A stretch of 49,796 nt of DNA from Mycobacterium sp. IS-1590 (GTDB taxonomy: Bacteria; Actinomycetota; Actinomycetes; Mycobacteriales; Mycobacteriaceae): assembly GCF_001500025.1 (NCBI RefSeq), contig NZ_LQIW01000020.1, positions 1-49,796 of the forward strand. The letters run 5' to 3'. The number at the start of each line of letters is the position of its first letter. The first letter of the stretch is position 1. This document shows positions 16,087 through 26,340 of this stretch, piece after piece. A program made the position numbers and the translations under genes. The notes under the pieces are model-generated. The model saw nothing but the letters and a program-made list of their open reading frames with translations, was not told the DNA's origin and did no database searches.

Positions 16087-18978
16087 ATGAGCATGATTCG
16101 ACCAGCTCGAACTCCGCCCGGAACGCAGGTCGAGCGTTCGCGCATCGCGCATGCCATCCGGGTGCTCTCGGTGCCGATCATCATCGGTTGGATCGTGCTG
16201 ACCGCGGTCACGAACGTGTTCGTCCCGTCGCTGGAGAAGGTCGGCGAAGCCAACACCGTGTCGATGAACGCCCACGACGCGCCGGCCTTCATCGCGATGC
16301 AGCGCGTCGGCGCGAACTTCGAGGAGTTCGACTCCGACAGCAACGCGATGGTCATTTTGGAGGGCGACAAACCGCTCGGCGCCGACGCGCACCACTACTA
16401 CGACGAACTGATCAAGAGGCTGCGAGCCGACCCCGGCCACATCGAGCACGTCGCCGATTTCTGGAGCGACCCGCTGACCGCGGCCGGGGCGCAGAGCGCC
16501 GACGGCAAGTCCGCATACGTCCAGATCTACCTGCGCGGCAACATCGGCGAGACGATCGCCAACGAGTCGATCCAAGCGGTGCGCGACATCATCGCCGAAA
16601 CCCCCGCCCCGCAGGGCATCAAGGCTTATGTGACCGGCGGGGCGGCGCTGAACGCCGACCAGCGCGTCGCCGGTGACAAGGGGGCCGCCAAGGCGACCAT
16701 CGCCACGCTGATCGTCATCGCGGTGATGCTGCTGTTCGTCTACCGTTCGATCGCCACGATGGTGCTGATCCTGTTGATGGTGTTCGTCGAACTCGGCGCC
16801 TCCCGCGGCATCGTCGCGTTCCTCGGCAACACCGGGCTCATCGGGCTCTCGACGTTCGCCACCAGTCTGCTCACCTTGATCGCGATCGCGGCGGGCACCG
16901 ACTATGCGATCTTCCTCATCGGCCGGTACCAAGAGGCGCGGCAACTCGGCGAGGACAAAGAAACCGCGTACTACACGATGTTCCACGGCACCGCGCACGT
17001 CGTGCTGGCTTCGGGACTCACCATCGCCGGAGCGCTGCTGTGCTTGAAGTTCACCAGGCTGCCCTGGTTCCAGACCATGGCGGTGCCGTGCGCGGTGGGC
17101 GTACTCGTCGCGGTGATCGCCGCCTTGACACTCGGCCCGGCCATCACCGTCGTCGGCGGTCGGTTCGGACTCTTTGAACCGAAGCGGCCCATCAACTCCC
17201 GCGGTTGGCGACGGGTCGGCATCATCGTCGTGCGGTGGCCGGGGCCGGTTCTCGTCGCGACCTGTGCGTTGTCACTCGTGGGCTTGCTCGCGCTCAACGG
17301 ATACAAGGTCGACTACGACGGGCGGCACTTCCTTCCCGCAGACACCCCGTCCAACATCGGATACGACGTCGCCGATCGGCATTTCGACGCCGCCCGGATG
17401 AATCCCGAACTGCTGATGGTCGAAAGCGACCACGATTTGCGCAACTCCGCCGACTTCCTGGTGATCGACAAGATCGCCAAGGGGATCTTCCGCGTACCCG
17501 GCATCGCACGCGTGCAGACCATCACCCGGCCGCAGGGTAAGCCGATCGAGCACACGACGATTCCCTTCCTGCTCAGCATGCAAGGCACCACGAATCAGCT
17601 CAACCAGAAGTATCTGCAGGACCGGATGGCCGACATGCTGGTTCAAGCCGACGAGATGCAGTCGACCATCGACCAGATGGAAAAGATGGCCAGCCTGATG
17701 CAGCAGATGGCCGACACCACCCACAGCATGGTCCAGAAAACCAAGACCACGACGGTCCACATCGCCGAACTGCGGGACCACATCGCCGATTTCGACGACT
17801 TCTTCCGGCCCGTTCGCAACTACTTCTACTGGGAGCCGCACTGCTACAACATCCCGATCTGCTGGGCGCTGCGTTCCATATTCGACACCCTCGACGGCAT
17901 TGACACGCTGACCGACGACATCCAGCGCCTCGTGCCGGATCTCGAACACCTCGACAGCCTGATGCCGCAGCTGATCCTGCTGCTACCCCAGCAGATCGAG
18001 ACCATGAAGACGATGAAAATCATGATGCTGACCATGCACTCCTCGCAGAAGGGGCTGCAGGATCAGATGGCCGCGATGCAGGAGAACTCGCACGCCATGG
18101 GCGACGCGTTCGACGCCTCGATGAACGACGACTCGTTCTATCTGCCGCCAGAAGCCTTCGAGAACAAAGACTTTCAGCGTGGTATGGACAACTTCATCTC
18201 GCCCGACGGCAAGTCGGTTCGTTTCATCATCGAGCATGAGGGCGATCCCGCCACTCCCGAGGGCATCGACCACATCGACGCGATCAAGCTTGCGGCCAAG
18301 GAAGCCATCAAGGGCACACCGCTGGAGGGCTCCACCATCTACCTCGGAGGGACCGCCGCAACGTACAAGGACATGCGCGACGGTTCCAACTACGACTTGG
18401 TGATCGCCGGATTATCTGCTGCCGCTTTGATTTTCATCATCATGCTGATCATCACGCGGGCAGTCGTGGCCGCCGCGGTGATCGTCGGAACGGTGTTGCT
18501 CTCGTTGGGGACGTCGTTCGGACTGTCCGTTCTCGTCTGGCAGCATCTGCTTGGCATCCACCTGCACTGGATCGTGCTGGTGATGTCGGTGATCCTGCTG
18601 TTGGCGGTCGGCTCGGATTACAACCTGCTGCTGGTGTCCCGGTTCAAGGAAGAACTGCACCACGGGTTCAAGGTCGCGATCATTCGTGCGATGGCCGGCT
18701 CGGGCAAGGTGGTCACCTCGGCCGGCCTGGTGTTCGCCGCGACGATGGCCTCGTTCGTGGTCGGCGATCTGCGCAGCATCGCCCAGGTCGGCACCACGAT
18801 CGCGATGGGTCTGCTGTTCGACACCCTCATCGTGCGTGCGTTCATGACACCCGCCATCGCGGCGCTGCTGGGTCGGTGGTTCTGGTGGCCGCAGAGGGTG
18901 CGCACGCCCGCGTCGCAGCGCCGGATGGCCGCCATATTCCCCGAGCGGGCAGCGGTGCCGGCCGGCGACGGCGGCTGA
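16087..18978 (+). CDS. mmpL: MmpL family RND transporter
   Basis: A 963-residue RND transporter of the MmpL4/5 type. TM1 is at about residues 26-45 ([16 protein letters not shown]), a periplasmic porter domain follows, then a five-TM block containing the proton-relay motif [12 protein letters not shown]. The second half has a TM, a long periplasmic domain with a Met/Gln-rich coiled coil ([19 protein letters not shown]), and the second block with [13 protein letters not shown] use the ATG at 16087 preceded by GAAGGG; the frame extends to 16027 without support. No mmpS partner is adjacent. Likely exports a lipid, glycopeptidolipid-like product or siderophore. Confidence 0.92.
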   Translation: MSMIRPARTPPGTQVERSRIAHAIRVLSVPIIIGWIVLTAVTNVFVPSLEKVGEANTVSMNAHDAPAFIAMQRVGANFEEFDSDSNAMVILEGDKPLGADAHHYYDELIKRLRADPGHIEHVADFWSDPLTAAGAQSADGKSAYVQIYLRGNIGETIANESIQAVRDIIAETPAPQGIKAYVTGGAALNADQRVAGDKGAAKATIATLIVIAVMLLFVYRSIATMVLILLMVFVELGASRGIVAFLGNTGLIGLSTFATSLLTLIAIAAGTDYAIFLIGRYQEARQLGEDKETAYYTMFHGTAHVVLASGLTIAGALLCLKFTRLPWFQTMAVPCAVGVLVAVIAALTLGPAITVVGGRFGLFEPKRPINSRGWRRVGIIVVRWPGPVLVATCALSLVGLLALNGYKVDYDGRHFLPADTPSNIGYDVADRHFDAARMNPELLMVESDHDLRNSADFLVIDKIAKGIFRVPGIARVQTITRPQGKPIEHTTIPFLLSMQGTTNQLNQKYLQDRMADMLVQADEMQSTIDQMEKMASLMQQMADTTHSMVQKTKTTTVHIAELRDHIADFDDFFRPVRNYFYWEPHCYNIPICWALRSIFDTLDGIDTLTDDIQRLVPDLEHLDSLMPQLILLLPQQIETMKTMKIMMLTMHSSQKGLQDQMAAMQENSHAMGDAFDASMNDDSFYLPPEAFENKDFQRGMDNFISPDGKSVRFIIEHEGDPATPEGIDHIDAIKLAAKEAIKGTPLEGSTIYLGGTAATYKDMRDGSNYDLVIAGLSAAALIFIIMLIITRAVVAAAVIVGTVLLSLGTSFGLSVLVWQHLLGIHLHWIVLVMSVILLLAVGSDYNLLLVSRFKEELHHGFKVAIIRAMAGSGKVVTSAGLVFAATMASFVVGDLRSIAQVGTTIAMGLLFDTLIVRAFMTPAIAALLGRWFWWPQRVRTPASQRRMAAIFPERAAVPAGDGG

Positions 18979-19047
18979 GCCGAACCGGGGCTGCGAAGCT
19001 TTCCGAACGTGCTCCTCAGCGCGCGTCTGAGGTGCCATGATGGGCAG

Positions 19048-19716
19048 ATGACGACCCCGGACGTGGCAGACAGCCCGCTGCCGTCCGCCTCGGACTGGGC
19101 GCTCGCCGACCGCAACGTCGGCACGTTCCGGTTCTGGTTCGTCGGGCAGCGTTGGGAGTGGTCGGACGAGGTAGCGCGCATGCACGGGTACGAGCCCGGC
19201 GCCGTCGTGCCGACGACCGAGCTGCTGCTGTCGCACAAACATCCCGACGACCGACAGCACGTGCAGGACCTCCTCGACCACGCGCTGCACCTGGGTGGCT
19301 CGTTTTCCAGCCGCCACCGGTTCATCGACACCGCGGGCAGGTTGCACACCGTCATCGTGATCGGCGACCGGATGCTCGACGACAAGGGTGCGGTGGTCGG
19401 CACCGAGGGCTACTACATCGACCTGACCGACACGTTCGCCCACACCCGCCGCCAGGCGTTGAGCGAGTCGCTGCCCGAGCTGTTCGAGGCCAGAGCAGCG
19501 ATCGAGCAAGCCAAGGGTGCCCTGATGCTCGTCTACCGCATCGATGCCGAAGCCGCGTTCGAGCTGCTGATGTGGCGCTCCCAGCACACGAACACCAAGC
19601 TGCGCGCACTCGCCGCGCAGATCGTCGCCGAACTCGGCACGATCGATCCCCAGCGTGACGATCTGCGAAGGCAGTTCGACCATCTGCTTCTCACCGCGCA
19701 CACCCGCGTCGAGTAG
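19048..19716 (+). CDS. PAS and ANTAR domain protein
   Basis: A 222-residue protein. Residues about 20-135 form a PAS_3-type sensor domain (FRFWFVGQRWEWSDEVARMHGY, with FSSRHRFIDTAGRLHTV). Residues about 150-208 form an ANTAR RNA-binding domain (ARAAIEQAKGALMLVYRI, then AFELLMWRSQ). ANTAR proteins bind paired hairpins in leader RNAs and act as antiterminators, normally activated by a signal domain. It lies immediately upstream of the STAS/hybrid-kinase operon, so it is probably part of the same signalling island. PAS-ANTAR proteins are common in mycobacteria; the target RNA is unknown. Confidence 0.88.
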   Translation: MTTPDVADSPLPSASDWALADRNVGTFRFWFVGQRWEWSDEVARMHGYEPGAVVPTTELLLSHKHPDDRQHVQDLLDHALHLGGSFSSRHRFIDTAGRLHTVIVIGDRMLDDKGAVVGTEGYYIDLTDTFAHTRRQALSESLPELFEARAAIEQAKGALMLVYRIDAEAAFELLMWRSQHTNTKLRALAAQIVAELGTIDPQRDDLRRQFDHLLLTAHTRVE

Positions 19717-19764
19717 GTGTCCGAGGGCCGCGGATGCGCGTCGTAACTGAAGTCGTCCCGGCCG

Positions 19765-19770
19765 GGGTAT
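19765..19770 (+). promoter_or_regulatory. SigF-like -10 element GGGTAT upstream of the STAS operon
   Basis: GGGTAT matches the -10 of mycobacterial SigF-type promoters (GTTT, 15-17 bp, GGGTAT). The -35 region is not a good match, so this is a partial promoter. It lies 58 bp before the STAS start and 9 bp before a short ATG frame. Confidence 0.35.
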
Positions 19771-19779
19771 CACCAGGGC

Positions 19780-19815
19780 ATGACAAGACAGACGCGCGCA
19801 CCGCTCCGCCGCTGA
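19780..19815 (+). CDS. Possible 11-codon leader peptide
   Basis: ATG to TGA encodes MTRQTRAPLRR, with four arginines. It starts 9 bp after a GGGTAT -10 and ends 13 bp before the GTG of the STAS gene, so it could be translated from a near-leaderless transcript. The frame is too short to be convincing by composition alone. Confidence 0.25.
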   Translation: MTRQTRAPLRR

Positions 19816-19828
19816 CAGGTGAGATGAC

Positions 19829-20179
19829 GTGGCGCAGATAGAGGTGAGCCTGGACGTGCGCGACACCGCGGTGGTCGTGTCGGTAACCGGTGAAATCGAC
19901 TCGAACAGCGTCGGAGCGCTGCAACCCCATTTCGACCGCGCCGTCGAGGCCGCCGATGGACATCCGGCCAAGTTGTTGATCGTCGAGCTGTCCAGGGTCG
20001 GCTACTTCGGCAGTGCGGGGCTGAACGCCGTCCTCGAGTGTTACGAGAAAGGGTTGGCAGCCGGAGTCGCGGTGCGGCTGGTGGCCGCCAATCCCGAGGT
20101 GGTCCGCCCCATCGAGGTCACCAAGCTCGACAAGGTTCTGCGACCGTACGGATCCGTGGCCGATGCGGTCGACGGATGA
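19829..20179 (+). CDS. STAS domain anti-sigma factor antagonist
   Basis: A 116-residue single STAS domain. The phosphorylatable serine is Ser62 in YFGSAGLNAVLE, and the N-terminus (VVVSVTGEIDSNSVGALQPH) is typical of RsbV/SpoIIAA-type antagonists. GTG start with AGGTGAG upstream. Its stop overlaps the ATG of the giant hybrid protein (ATGA), so the two are translationally coupled. By family knowledge, the dephosphorylated form binds an anti-sigma kinase and frees the sigma factor. The RsbW-like and PP2C domains of the downstream protein are natural partners. Confidence 0.9.
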   Translation: MAQIEVSLDVRDTAVVVSVTGEIDSNSVGALQPHFDRAVEAADGHPAKLLIVELSRVGYFGSAGLNAVLECYEKGLAAGVAVRLVAANPEVVRPIEVTKLDKVLRPYGSVADAVDG

Positions 20180-23100
20180 GTGACCCCGGCGGGCGGCAGA
20201 ACCGGCTGACCACGGTTTTCGAGGCAGACAGCGAGGTCGGGCCCGATATGGCCGGAGTTCGGTGGGCCGCCACGCCGTTGGGGGCGCCGGACGGCTGGCC
20301 GCAGAGCCTGCGAACCGCGGTCAGCATCCTGCTGTCCTCGCGATTCCCGATGTGGATGGCGTGGGGGCCCGACCTGACGTTCTTCTGCAACGCCGCCTAC
20401 CGACGGGACACGTTGGGCCGCAAGTACCCCTGGGCGCTCGGCCGACCGGCCCGCGAGGTGTGGGTCGAGATCTGGCCAGACATCGGCCCGCGAATCGACC
20501 GCGTGCTCTCCACCGGAGAAGCGACCTGGGATTCGGCGCTGCTCCTCTTCCTCGAGCGCTCCGGCTATCAGGAGGAGACGTACCACACCTTCTCCTACAG
20601 TCCACTGCGTGACGACGACGGGCTGGTCGTGGGCATGTTGTGCGTGGTCAGCGAAGACACCCAGCAGGTGATCAGCGAGCGCCAGATGGCGACCTTGCGT
20701 GACCTCGGATCGGACCCGAGCGTCGTGCGCACCGAAGAAGAGATCATGGCGTTCGCCGAACGCCAACTCGGTCAGAACCTGCGCGATCTCCCGTTCACGT
20801 TGACCTACCTGTTCGATGCCGACGGCGGTGCCCGCCTCGCCGGATCCACCGGCGGCATCGCCGAGCATCGGATCGCGCTGGCGCATGTGGGCTCCGGGCA
20901 CGACGCCAGTTGGCCGCTGGACGCACCCGCGCGCGGTGAGACGACGGTGGTCGCGCTCAACGGCAACCGTTATGCCAACCTGCCGACCGGAGATTGGCGC
21001 GACCCACCCACACGCGCGCTGATCGTCCCCCTGCAACAGCAGGGCGGTTCCCCGATCGGCTTCCTGGTGGCCGCGCTCAACCGTTACCGCCCGCTCGACG
21101 AGACCTATCGCGGCTTCGTGACGCTGGTCGCCGGGCACGTCGCCGCGGGCATCGGCAGCGCGCGCAACTACCAGGCCCAGCAGCAGCGCGCCGAGGAACT
21201 CGCCGAGCTGGACCGCGCCAAGACGGCGTTCTTCTCCAACATCAGCCACGAATTCCGGACCCCGCTAACGCTGATCCTCGACCCGGTCGCCGAACTACGG
21301 ACCCGCGGCGCCGACCTCGACGAGCCGGCACGCGAGGAATTGGACATCGTGTGGCGCAACGGATTACGACTCGCCAAGCTGGTCAACACGCTGCTCGACT
21401 TCTCGCGGATCGAGGCCGGCCGCATGCAGGCGAATTTCGCGCCGGTCGAGCTTGGCGGTGTGACCGCCGAGCTCGCCAGCGTCTTCCGGTCGGCGATCGA
21501 GCGTGCCGGCCTGACGTTCACCGTCGACTGCCCTCCCCTCGACGAGGCCGTCTACATCGACCGCGACATGTGGGAGAAGGTGATCTTCAATCTCCTGTCG
21601 AATGCGCTGAAATTCACGTTCACCGGCGGCATCTCGGTCACGGTGTCCCGCGACGGCGGCGAAGCCGTGGTGAGAGTCTCCGATACCGGGTCCGGGGTCG
21701 CCGCCGCCGAAATACCCCGCCTGTTCGAACGATTCCACCGGATCGAGAACGTGCGGGCCCGGTCGAACGAGGGCAGCGGAATCGGTCTGGCGTTGGTCAA
21801 GGAGCTGGTCGAACTCCACAGCGGCAGCATCACCGCCGACAGCACCGAGGGCGTCGGTACCACCTTCACGATCCGCGTGCCGGTCGGCGCCGCACACGTT
21901 CCGGCCGACGCGCTTGCCTCGACACCCGCCGCGCGGACCACGGCCCAGGGCGCCGAACCTTATCTTCAAGAGGCCCTGCGGTGGCTGCCGTCCGACGGTG
22001 AGGGCCCCACCCTTGACGCGCCGTCGGGGGTGGGCGGCTCGGCCTCTTCGCCTCTCGTTTCCGGCCCCACACCGCGAGTCCTCATCGCCGACGACAACGC
22101 CGACATGCGGGAGTACGTCGCCCGGATGCTGCGCAAAGACGGATACCTCGTCGACGCCGTCACCGACGGTCAGCAAGCGCTCGACGCGGTCCGGGCCGAG
22201 CTGCCCGACGTGGTCATCAGCGACGTCATGATGCCGCTGCTGGATGGGCTTCAACTCGTCAGCGCATTGCGTTCAGACCCGCGAACCGCGGCCATACCGG
22301 TGCTGCTGCTGTCCGCACGTGCCGGACAGGAAGCCGCCATCGAGGGATTACAGGCCGGCGCCGACGACTACCTCGTCAAGCCGTTCGCCGCCGCTGAACT
22401 GCTGGCGCGCGTGCGCGCGAACGTCAAACTCGCCAGGATCCGCAATCATCACGCCCGCTGGCGCACCGCGCTGATCGACTCACTGCAGGAAGCGTTCTTC
22501 GTTGCCGACGAGCGTGGCACGGTGATCGAGATCAACGCGGCGTTCACCGACATCCTGGGATACGGCGTCGACGGGTTACCGTACGAGCCCGTGCAGCCGT
22601 GGTGGCCGAGGGCGGAGTCGGATCCGGACGCGCACCGTCAGGCCACCGAGATGTTGTCGCAGATACTGCGTGAACCGCATGGCAGGCACACGGTTCCGGT
22701 CACGCACCGCGACGGGCACCGACTGTGGGTGACGCTCACCTACAACTGGATCGAGGAGATCGACACGGGCAGGCCAGTCATGGTCGGCACCTTCCGGGAT
22801 GTCACCGCCGAGCACTACACAGTGCAGCGAGAGGCCGCCCTCGCAGCACTCAATCAGCAACTGGCGCAGTCGGATACGCTCGATGACGCGGTGCGCACAG
22901 CAGCCGACGTCCTGCGTCAGGTGTGGCGGGCGCACCGTGTCCTCGCCGTCACGTTCCCGGTCGACGACGGCGCCGCGACGATCGATCCGACAGGCCTCGT
23001 CTGTTCCGGTGTGCCTGCCCAGTGGCACGACCTGCCCGCGGCCACGAAACTGTCGATCACCTCGCTGCGCTCCGCCGACTCGCTCGTCGCCGACGCATCG

Positions 23101-24342
23101 GACACCGGATCCGCGCGCATCGCACTGCAACATCCTCGCGGGATGCTCATCGTCTACGTCGAGCTGCCCGAGCGCCGACCGTTCACACCCGAAGACAAGA
23201 CGCTGCTGGAGGTCTTGGCCGGCCGGCTCGGCCAGGGGCTGCAGCGCGTCCATCTACTCGACCAGCAGCGCGAAACCGCGCTCGCGCTGCAGCACGCGAT
23301 TCTCGGTCCGACGGTTTCCAGTGGCTTCGCCGTGCGCTACCAGCCGGCCACCCGCCCCCTGCAGGTCGGCGGTGACTGGTACGACGTCGTCGACCTGGAC
23401 GACGGCCGTATCGCGTTGATCGTCGGCGACTGCGTCGGGCACGGATTGACCGCTGCCACGGTGATGGGGCAGCTCCGAAGTGCCTGTCGGGCACTGCTTC
23501 TCGAACATCCCGGCCCGGCGGCGGCGCTGACGGCCCTCGACCGGTTCGCGGCGCGGTTACCCGGGGCGCGGTGCACGACGGCATTCTGCGCCGTGCTCGA
23601 TCCGGACACCGGTGAGTTGCTGTACTCCAGCGCCGGCCATCCGCCTCCGGTCATGGTGCTTCCCGACGGCACGAGCCGGTTGCTCGACGATGCCGCGGTC
23701 ACCCCGCTCGGCCTGCCCTTCGATCACATCCGTCCGGAGGGTCGACAGGTCATGCCGGCCCGCTCGACGTTGCTGCTCTATACCGACGGCCTGGTGGAGC
23801 GTCGGCGCGAGTCCCTGGACAAGGGGATTCGCCGGGCCATCGGCGTGCTCGAAAGCCATTCCGGCACAGCGCTCGACGACCTGGCCGACGAGATCATGAC
23901 CCAGCTGACCCCGATTCACGGATATCAGGACGACGTCGCGCTCATGCTGTACCGCCAACCGGCGCCGCTGGAGATCGAATTCAGTGCCGACCCCGCGGAA
24001 CTGGCCGGCACACGCAGTGCACTGCGGAAGTGGTTGGTCCGGGCGGGGGTGGATCCGGGCCAGACGCTGGACGTGTTGATCGCCACCGGAGAGGCGCTGG
24101 CCAACGCGATCGAGCATGGACACCGTGATCGTCCCGGCGGCACCGTGCGTCTGCATGCGACCGTGCTGGCGAACCGACTTCACCTGACCATCGCCGACAC
24201 CGGGGTGTGGAAAGTACCCCACGCCGATCCCGCAGCCCATCGCGGCCGCGGGATCGCGCTGATGCGGGCGCTGATGCAGGATGTCACGATCGAGACGGGC
24301 GACTCCGGTACGACGATCGACCTCCACGCCAGGATCGCCTGA
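20176..24342 (+). CDS. Giant hybrid kinase / REC / PAS-GAF / PP2C / RsbW-like protein
   Basis: A 1388-residue cytosolic multidomain regulator. Order: PAS-like domain (about 20-160), GAF (185-335), HisKA with phospho-His358 in [10 protein letters not shown], HATPase_c with N-box near 472 (NLLSNALKF) and [13 protein letters not shown], a linker, then a REC domain with D639/D640, phospho-acceptor D683 (SDVMMP) and K735. Next come PAS (770-880), GAF (890-1030) and a SpoIIE/RsbU PP2C phosphatase with metal ligands in GGDWYD (D1067, D1070), GDCVGHG (D1085) and YQDDVA (D1252/D1253). Last is an RsbW-type HATPase (1262-1388, [13 protein letters not shown]). No TM segment is visible. It lies between two STAS genes, overlapping both. 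The architecture predicts a signal-controlled partner switch in one chain. Confidence 0.93.
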   Translation: MSDPGGRQNRLTTVFEADSEVGPDMAGVRWAATPLGAPDGWPQSLRTAVSILLSSRFPMWMAWGPDLTFFCNAAYRRDTLGRKYPWALGRPAREVWVEIWPDIGPRIDRVLSTGEATWDSALLLFLERSGYQEETYHTFSYSPLRDDDGLVVGMLCVVSEDTQQVISERQMATLRDLGSDPSVVRTEEEIMAFAERQLGQNLRDLPFTLTYLFDADGGARLAGSTGGIAEHRIALAHVGSGHDASWPLDAPARGETTVVALNGNRYANLPTGDWRDPPTRALIVPLQQQGGSPIGFLVAALNRYRPLDETYRGFVTLVAGHVAAGIGSARNYQAQQQRAEELAELDRAKTAFFSNISHEFRTPLTLILDPVAELRTRGADLDEPAREELDIVWRNGLRLAKLVNTLLDFSRIEAGRMQANFAPVELGGVTAELASVFRSAIERAGLTFTVDCPPLDEAVYIDRDMWEKVIFNLLSNALKFTFTGGISVTVSRDGGEAVVRVSDTGSGVAAAEIPRLFERFHRIENVRARSNEGSGIGLALVKELVELHSGSITADSTEGVGTTFTIRVPVGAAHVPADALASTPAARTTAQGAEPYLQEALRWLPSDGEGPTLDAPSGVGGSASSPLVSGPTPRVLIADDNADMREYVARMLRKDGYLVDAVTDGQQALDAVRAELPDVVISDVMMPLLDGLQLVSALRSDPRTAAIPVLLLSARAGQEAAIEGLQAGADDYLVKPFAAAELLARVRANVKLARIRNHHARWRTALIDSLQEAFFVADERGTVIEINAAFTDILGYGVDGLPYEPVQPWWPRAESDPDAHRQATEMLSQILREPHGRHTVPVTHRDGHRLWVTLTYNWIEEIDTGRPVMVGTFRDVTAEHYTVQREAALAALNQQLAQSDTLDDAVRTAADVLRQVWRAHRVLAVTFPVDDGAATIDPTGLVCSGVPAQWHDLPAATKLSITSLRSADSLVADASDTGSARIALQHPRGMLIVYVELPERRPFTPEDKTLLEVLAGRLGQGLQRVHLLDQQRETALALQHAILGPTVSSGFAVRYQPATRPLQVGGDWYDVVDLDDGRIALIVGDCVGHGLTAATVMGQLRSACRALLLEHPGPAAALTALDRFAARLPGARCTTAFCAVLDPDTGELLYSSAGHPPPVMVLPDGTSRLLDDAAVTPLGLPFDHIRPEGRQVMPARSTLLLYTDGLVERRRESLDKGIRRAIGVLESHSGTALDDLADEIMTQLTPIHGYQDDVALMLYRQPAPLEIEFSADPAELAGTRSALRKWLVRAGVDPGQTLDVLIATGEALANAIEHGHRDRPGGTVRLHATVLANRLHLTIADTGVWKVPHADPAAHRGRGIALMRALMQDVTIETGDSGTTIDLHARIA

Positions 24343-24662
24343 TGCCCACGCCGCTCACCGTGCGCACCGACCGTCGGGTCGACGGCACCGCGGTGCTCAG
24401 CGCAGCGGGCGAACTCGACCTGAGCAACATCGACACGTTCACCGATGCCATCGCTGCCGCCGTGGGCATGCGGAGCCAGGAGGCAGGGCGGTTGACGGTC
24501 GATCTGACCGCGGTCGAATATCTCGACAGCGGGGCGATCAACGTGCTGTTCGATCACGCCGCGCAGATTCGCAGGATCGTCGCCAACCCGATCCTGATGT
24601 CGGTGCTGACGATCAGCGGGCTGACGTCGGTTGCCGATGTGCAAGCGGCAGAGGGTGACTGA
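24342..24662 (+). CDS. STAS domain anti-sigma factor antagonist (second)
   Basis: A 106-residue STAS protein. GELDLSNIDTFTDAI and the phospho-acceptor region VEYLDSGAINVLFD (Ser63) mark an RsbV-type antagonist. The ATG overlaps the TGA of the hybrid gene (TGATG), so it is the last gene of the STAS-hybrid-STAS operon. Its sequence differs clearly from the first STAS, suggesting a distinct partner or signal arm. It converges with the DUF4185 gene 15 bp downstream. Confidence 0.88.
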   Translation: MPTPLTVRTDRRVDGTAVLSAAGELDLSNIDTFTDAIAAAVGMRSQEAGRLTVDLTAVEYLDSGAINVLFDHAAQIRRIVANPILMSVLTISGLTSVADVQAAEGD

Positions 24663-24677
24663 ACAGGTACGCCGGTG

Positions 24678-26111
24678 TCACGGAAGCACCGTGCGCATCA
24701 ACATGACGTTGTAGGCCGACCACAGCGACAGGTTGAAGTACAGCTCTTTGCCGGTCGACCACGGATGGAGGAACGGCGCGTAGATGCCGCCGGGCACATC
24801 CCAGGACCGGACCAGCAACTGTTCGGGGCCATACGGCCCCTGCGGAGCCGGCGCCATCCTGGCCACCACATCGTTGGCGCCGTTGCAGTACAGCACCAGG
24901 TACTGCTTGAGGTAGGTGTTGTACTGGGCTGACATTTCGCCGACCGGCCCCGGGATCACCCCCGTCGCAGCTCCCGGATCCCTTGGCACCCAGGCATTCT
25001 GGTCGACGTTCCAATACTCGTAGCGGTTGAGATCGGGCACCGCGCCCTGTGGGATGCGCGCGATGTACGCCGCGCCTCCTCTGCCCGCCGGTGTCCCGAA
25101 ACTGTACAGGTACGGATCACCGGGGCCCGGCTTCAGGAACGCGCCCTGCTGGAAGTTCTCGTTGCCGCGCACGTACCGCGCATCCGGAACGTCGCCTTCG
25201 CGTGCGGCGCGCACCGTGCCGGGGTAGACGCCCCAGTGCTCGCCGTTGTCGGGGGAGACCGCGATGCCCGAGAAGTTCGTCGTCCACCGCCCGTCGGCGT
25301 CCCAGCTTTTGATCGACATGAAGTTCACGAATTGATTGCCGCCCACGGCGACACCGGCGGTGGGAATGATGCCCTTCTCGTTCGGCGCCCACTTGGTGCT
25401 GTTGATGATCTGCTTGGACAAGCCGGGTGCCCACAACGGGGAACCGGAATAGCGGTTGGTGAGGGCGCCGTCGGGCACCGCGACGGTCTTGGACAGCGCG
25501 CCGTCCTGGGTGCGCAGCAATGCGTTGTAGCGCCACTGCTTTCCCCGCACACTGCAGTAGCCGTATGTGTCACCGAAGGCCATCAGCACCTGACGATTGC
25601 CCGGATCGCCGTTGTCCCACATGATTCCAAGGTCGGTGCCGGTGATCGCGAACCGTCCGATGGTGTTGTTCGGGCTCTCGGGCCCGGTGACCCACCCGAC
25701 CAATGTCGTGCCCGGTGGTGCGGGCGGGGGAGGCGGCTCGGGAGCGGCAGCGGGAACCTGTTGTGCGACAGGCTGGTCCGCTTGGGGTTGAGGTGGGGTG
25801 GGGCGGACGGCGGCCTGTTGGTCCACCGTCGCCGACTGCGGTGAAAGCGACTGGAGGATCTCGGCCGGCAGTCGGCCGAGTCGCGGCAACGGCGCCTCGT
25901 CGTTGGTGTTGCGAGGCCGGTGGCCGACCGGCGGCCCACCCGGCAGTGCCGGCGTCGCTTCGGTGTTCGGCGCGGCGGGTGGTTGTGCGGCGGCCGCGGC
26001 GCCGGTGCACGGTTCGGCAGTGGCCGAAGGGGTGACACCGAGCACGGCGCTCAAGGCGATCACGGTTGCGGACGCCACCGACAGCGAGGCGATGCGTGGA
26101 GGCGACGACAT
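24678..26111 (-). CDS. Secreted DUF4185 protein, probable D-arabinanase-type glycosidase
   Basis: A 477-residue exported protein with a signal peptide (residues 1-32, ending PSATA), a Pro/Ala/Gln-rich linker (about 35-135) and a C-terminal five-blade-propeller-like DUF4185 domain (about 140-477). Visible motifs include AFGDTYGYC, RYSGSPLWAPG, GIAVSPDNGEHWGVYPG and YLKQYLVLYCNGA. DUF4185 proteins of mycobacteria have been linked to endo-D-arabinanase activity (GH183) on arabinogalactan; I recall this from the literature and cannot test it here. ATG with GAAAGG 8 nt upstream. Direct repeats with GTCAC cores lie 50-80 bp upstream. Confidence 0.85.
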   Translation of the reverse strand: MSSPPRIASLSVASATVIALSAVLGVTPSATAEPCTGAAAAAQPPAAPNTEATPALPGGPPVGHRPRNTNDEAPLPRLGRLPAEILQSLSPQSATVDQQAAVRPTPPQPQADQPVAQQVPAAAPEPPPPPAPPGTTLVGWVTGPESPNNTIGRFAITGTDLGIMWDNGDPGNRQVLMAFGDTYGYCSVRGKQWRYNALLRTQDGALSKTVAVPDGALTNRYSGSPLWAPGLSKQIINSTKWAPNEKGIIPTAGVAVGGNQFVNFMSIKSWDADGRWTTNFSGIAVSPDNGEHWGVYPGTVRAAREGDVPDARYVRGNENFQQGAFLKPGPGDPYLYSFGTPAGRGGAAYIARIPQGAVPDLNRYEYWNVDQNAWVPRDPGAATGVIPGPVGEMSAQYNTYLKQYLVLYCNGANDVVARMAPAPQGPYGPEQLLVRSWDVPGGIYAPFLHPWSTGKELYFNLSLWSAYNVMLMRTVLP

Positions 26112-26162
26112 GTCACACCTTTCGGAGGCGGACGCCCGACGAGGACGTCAGCGATGGCGGAT

Positions 26163-26194
26163 GTGACGTTAGTGACCAAAGTGACACGTGTGAT
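26163..26194 (-). promoter_or_regulatory. 9-bp-phased GTCAC direct repeats, MtrA-like site
   Basis: On the plus strand GTGAC occurs at 26163, 26172 and 26181, and GTGAT at 26190, all exactly 9 bp apart; on the coding strand of the DUF4185 gene these read GTCAC. MtrA, the essential mycobacterial regulator of cell-wall genes, is reported to bind paired 9-nt GTCACA-type direct repeats. The site lies 52-82 bp upstream of the start codon. Confidence 0.5.
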
Positions 26195-26254
26195 CTTGGT
26201 GCGCGGATAGGTACGCACCTGTGACCGTGTCGCAACCTCGTCAGACCCCCCGAT

Positions 26255-26297
26255 TTGTGAGTGATTTCGTTCGCCAGTCGATTGTTTTCACTCACAA
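26255..26297. promoter_or_regulatory. Long inverted repeat upstream of the APC permease
   Basis: TTGTGAGTGA (26255-26264) and TCACTCACAA (26288-26297) are perfect 10-bp arms separated by 23 bp. Extending outward gives 13-bp arms with one mismatch. The spacing of about three helical turns between arm centres suits a dimeric regulator binding both arms, or a hairpin. Confidence 0.45.
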
Positions 26298-26302
26298 GTC
26301 GC

Positions 26303-26330
26303 GGTGTGTCGATTCTCGGTGTCGGGGTAT
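26303..26330 (+). promoter_or_regulatory. SigF-like promoter of the permease
   Basis: GGTGT (26303-26307) and GGGTAT (26325-26330) are 17 bp apart, close to the SigF pattern GTTT/GGGTAT. The ATG follows 10 bp after the -10, so the mRNA would be nearly leaderless. Confidence 0.4.
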
Positions 26331-26340
26331 CAGGACCGGC

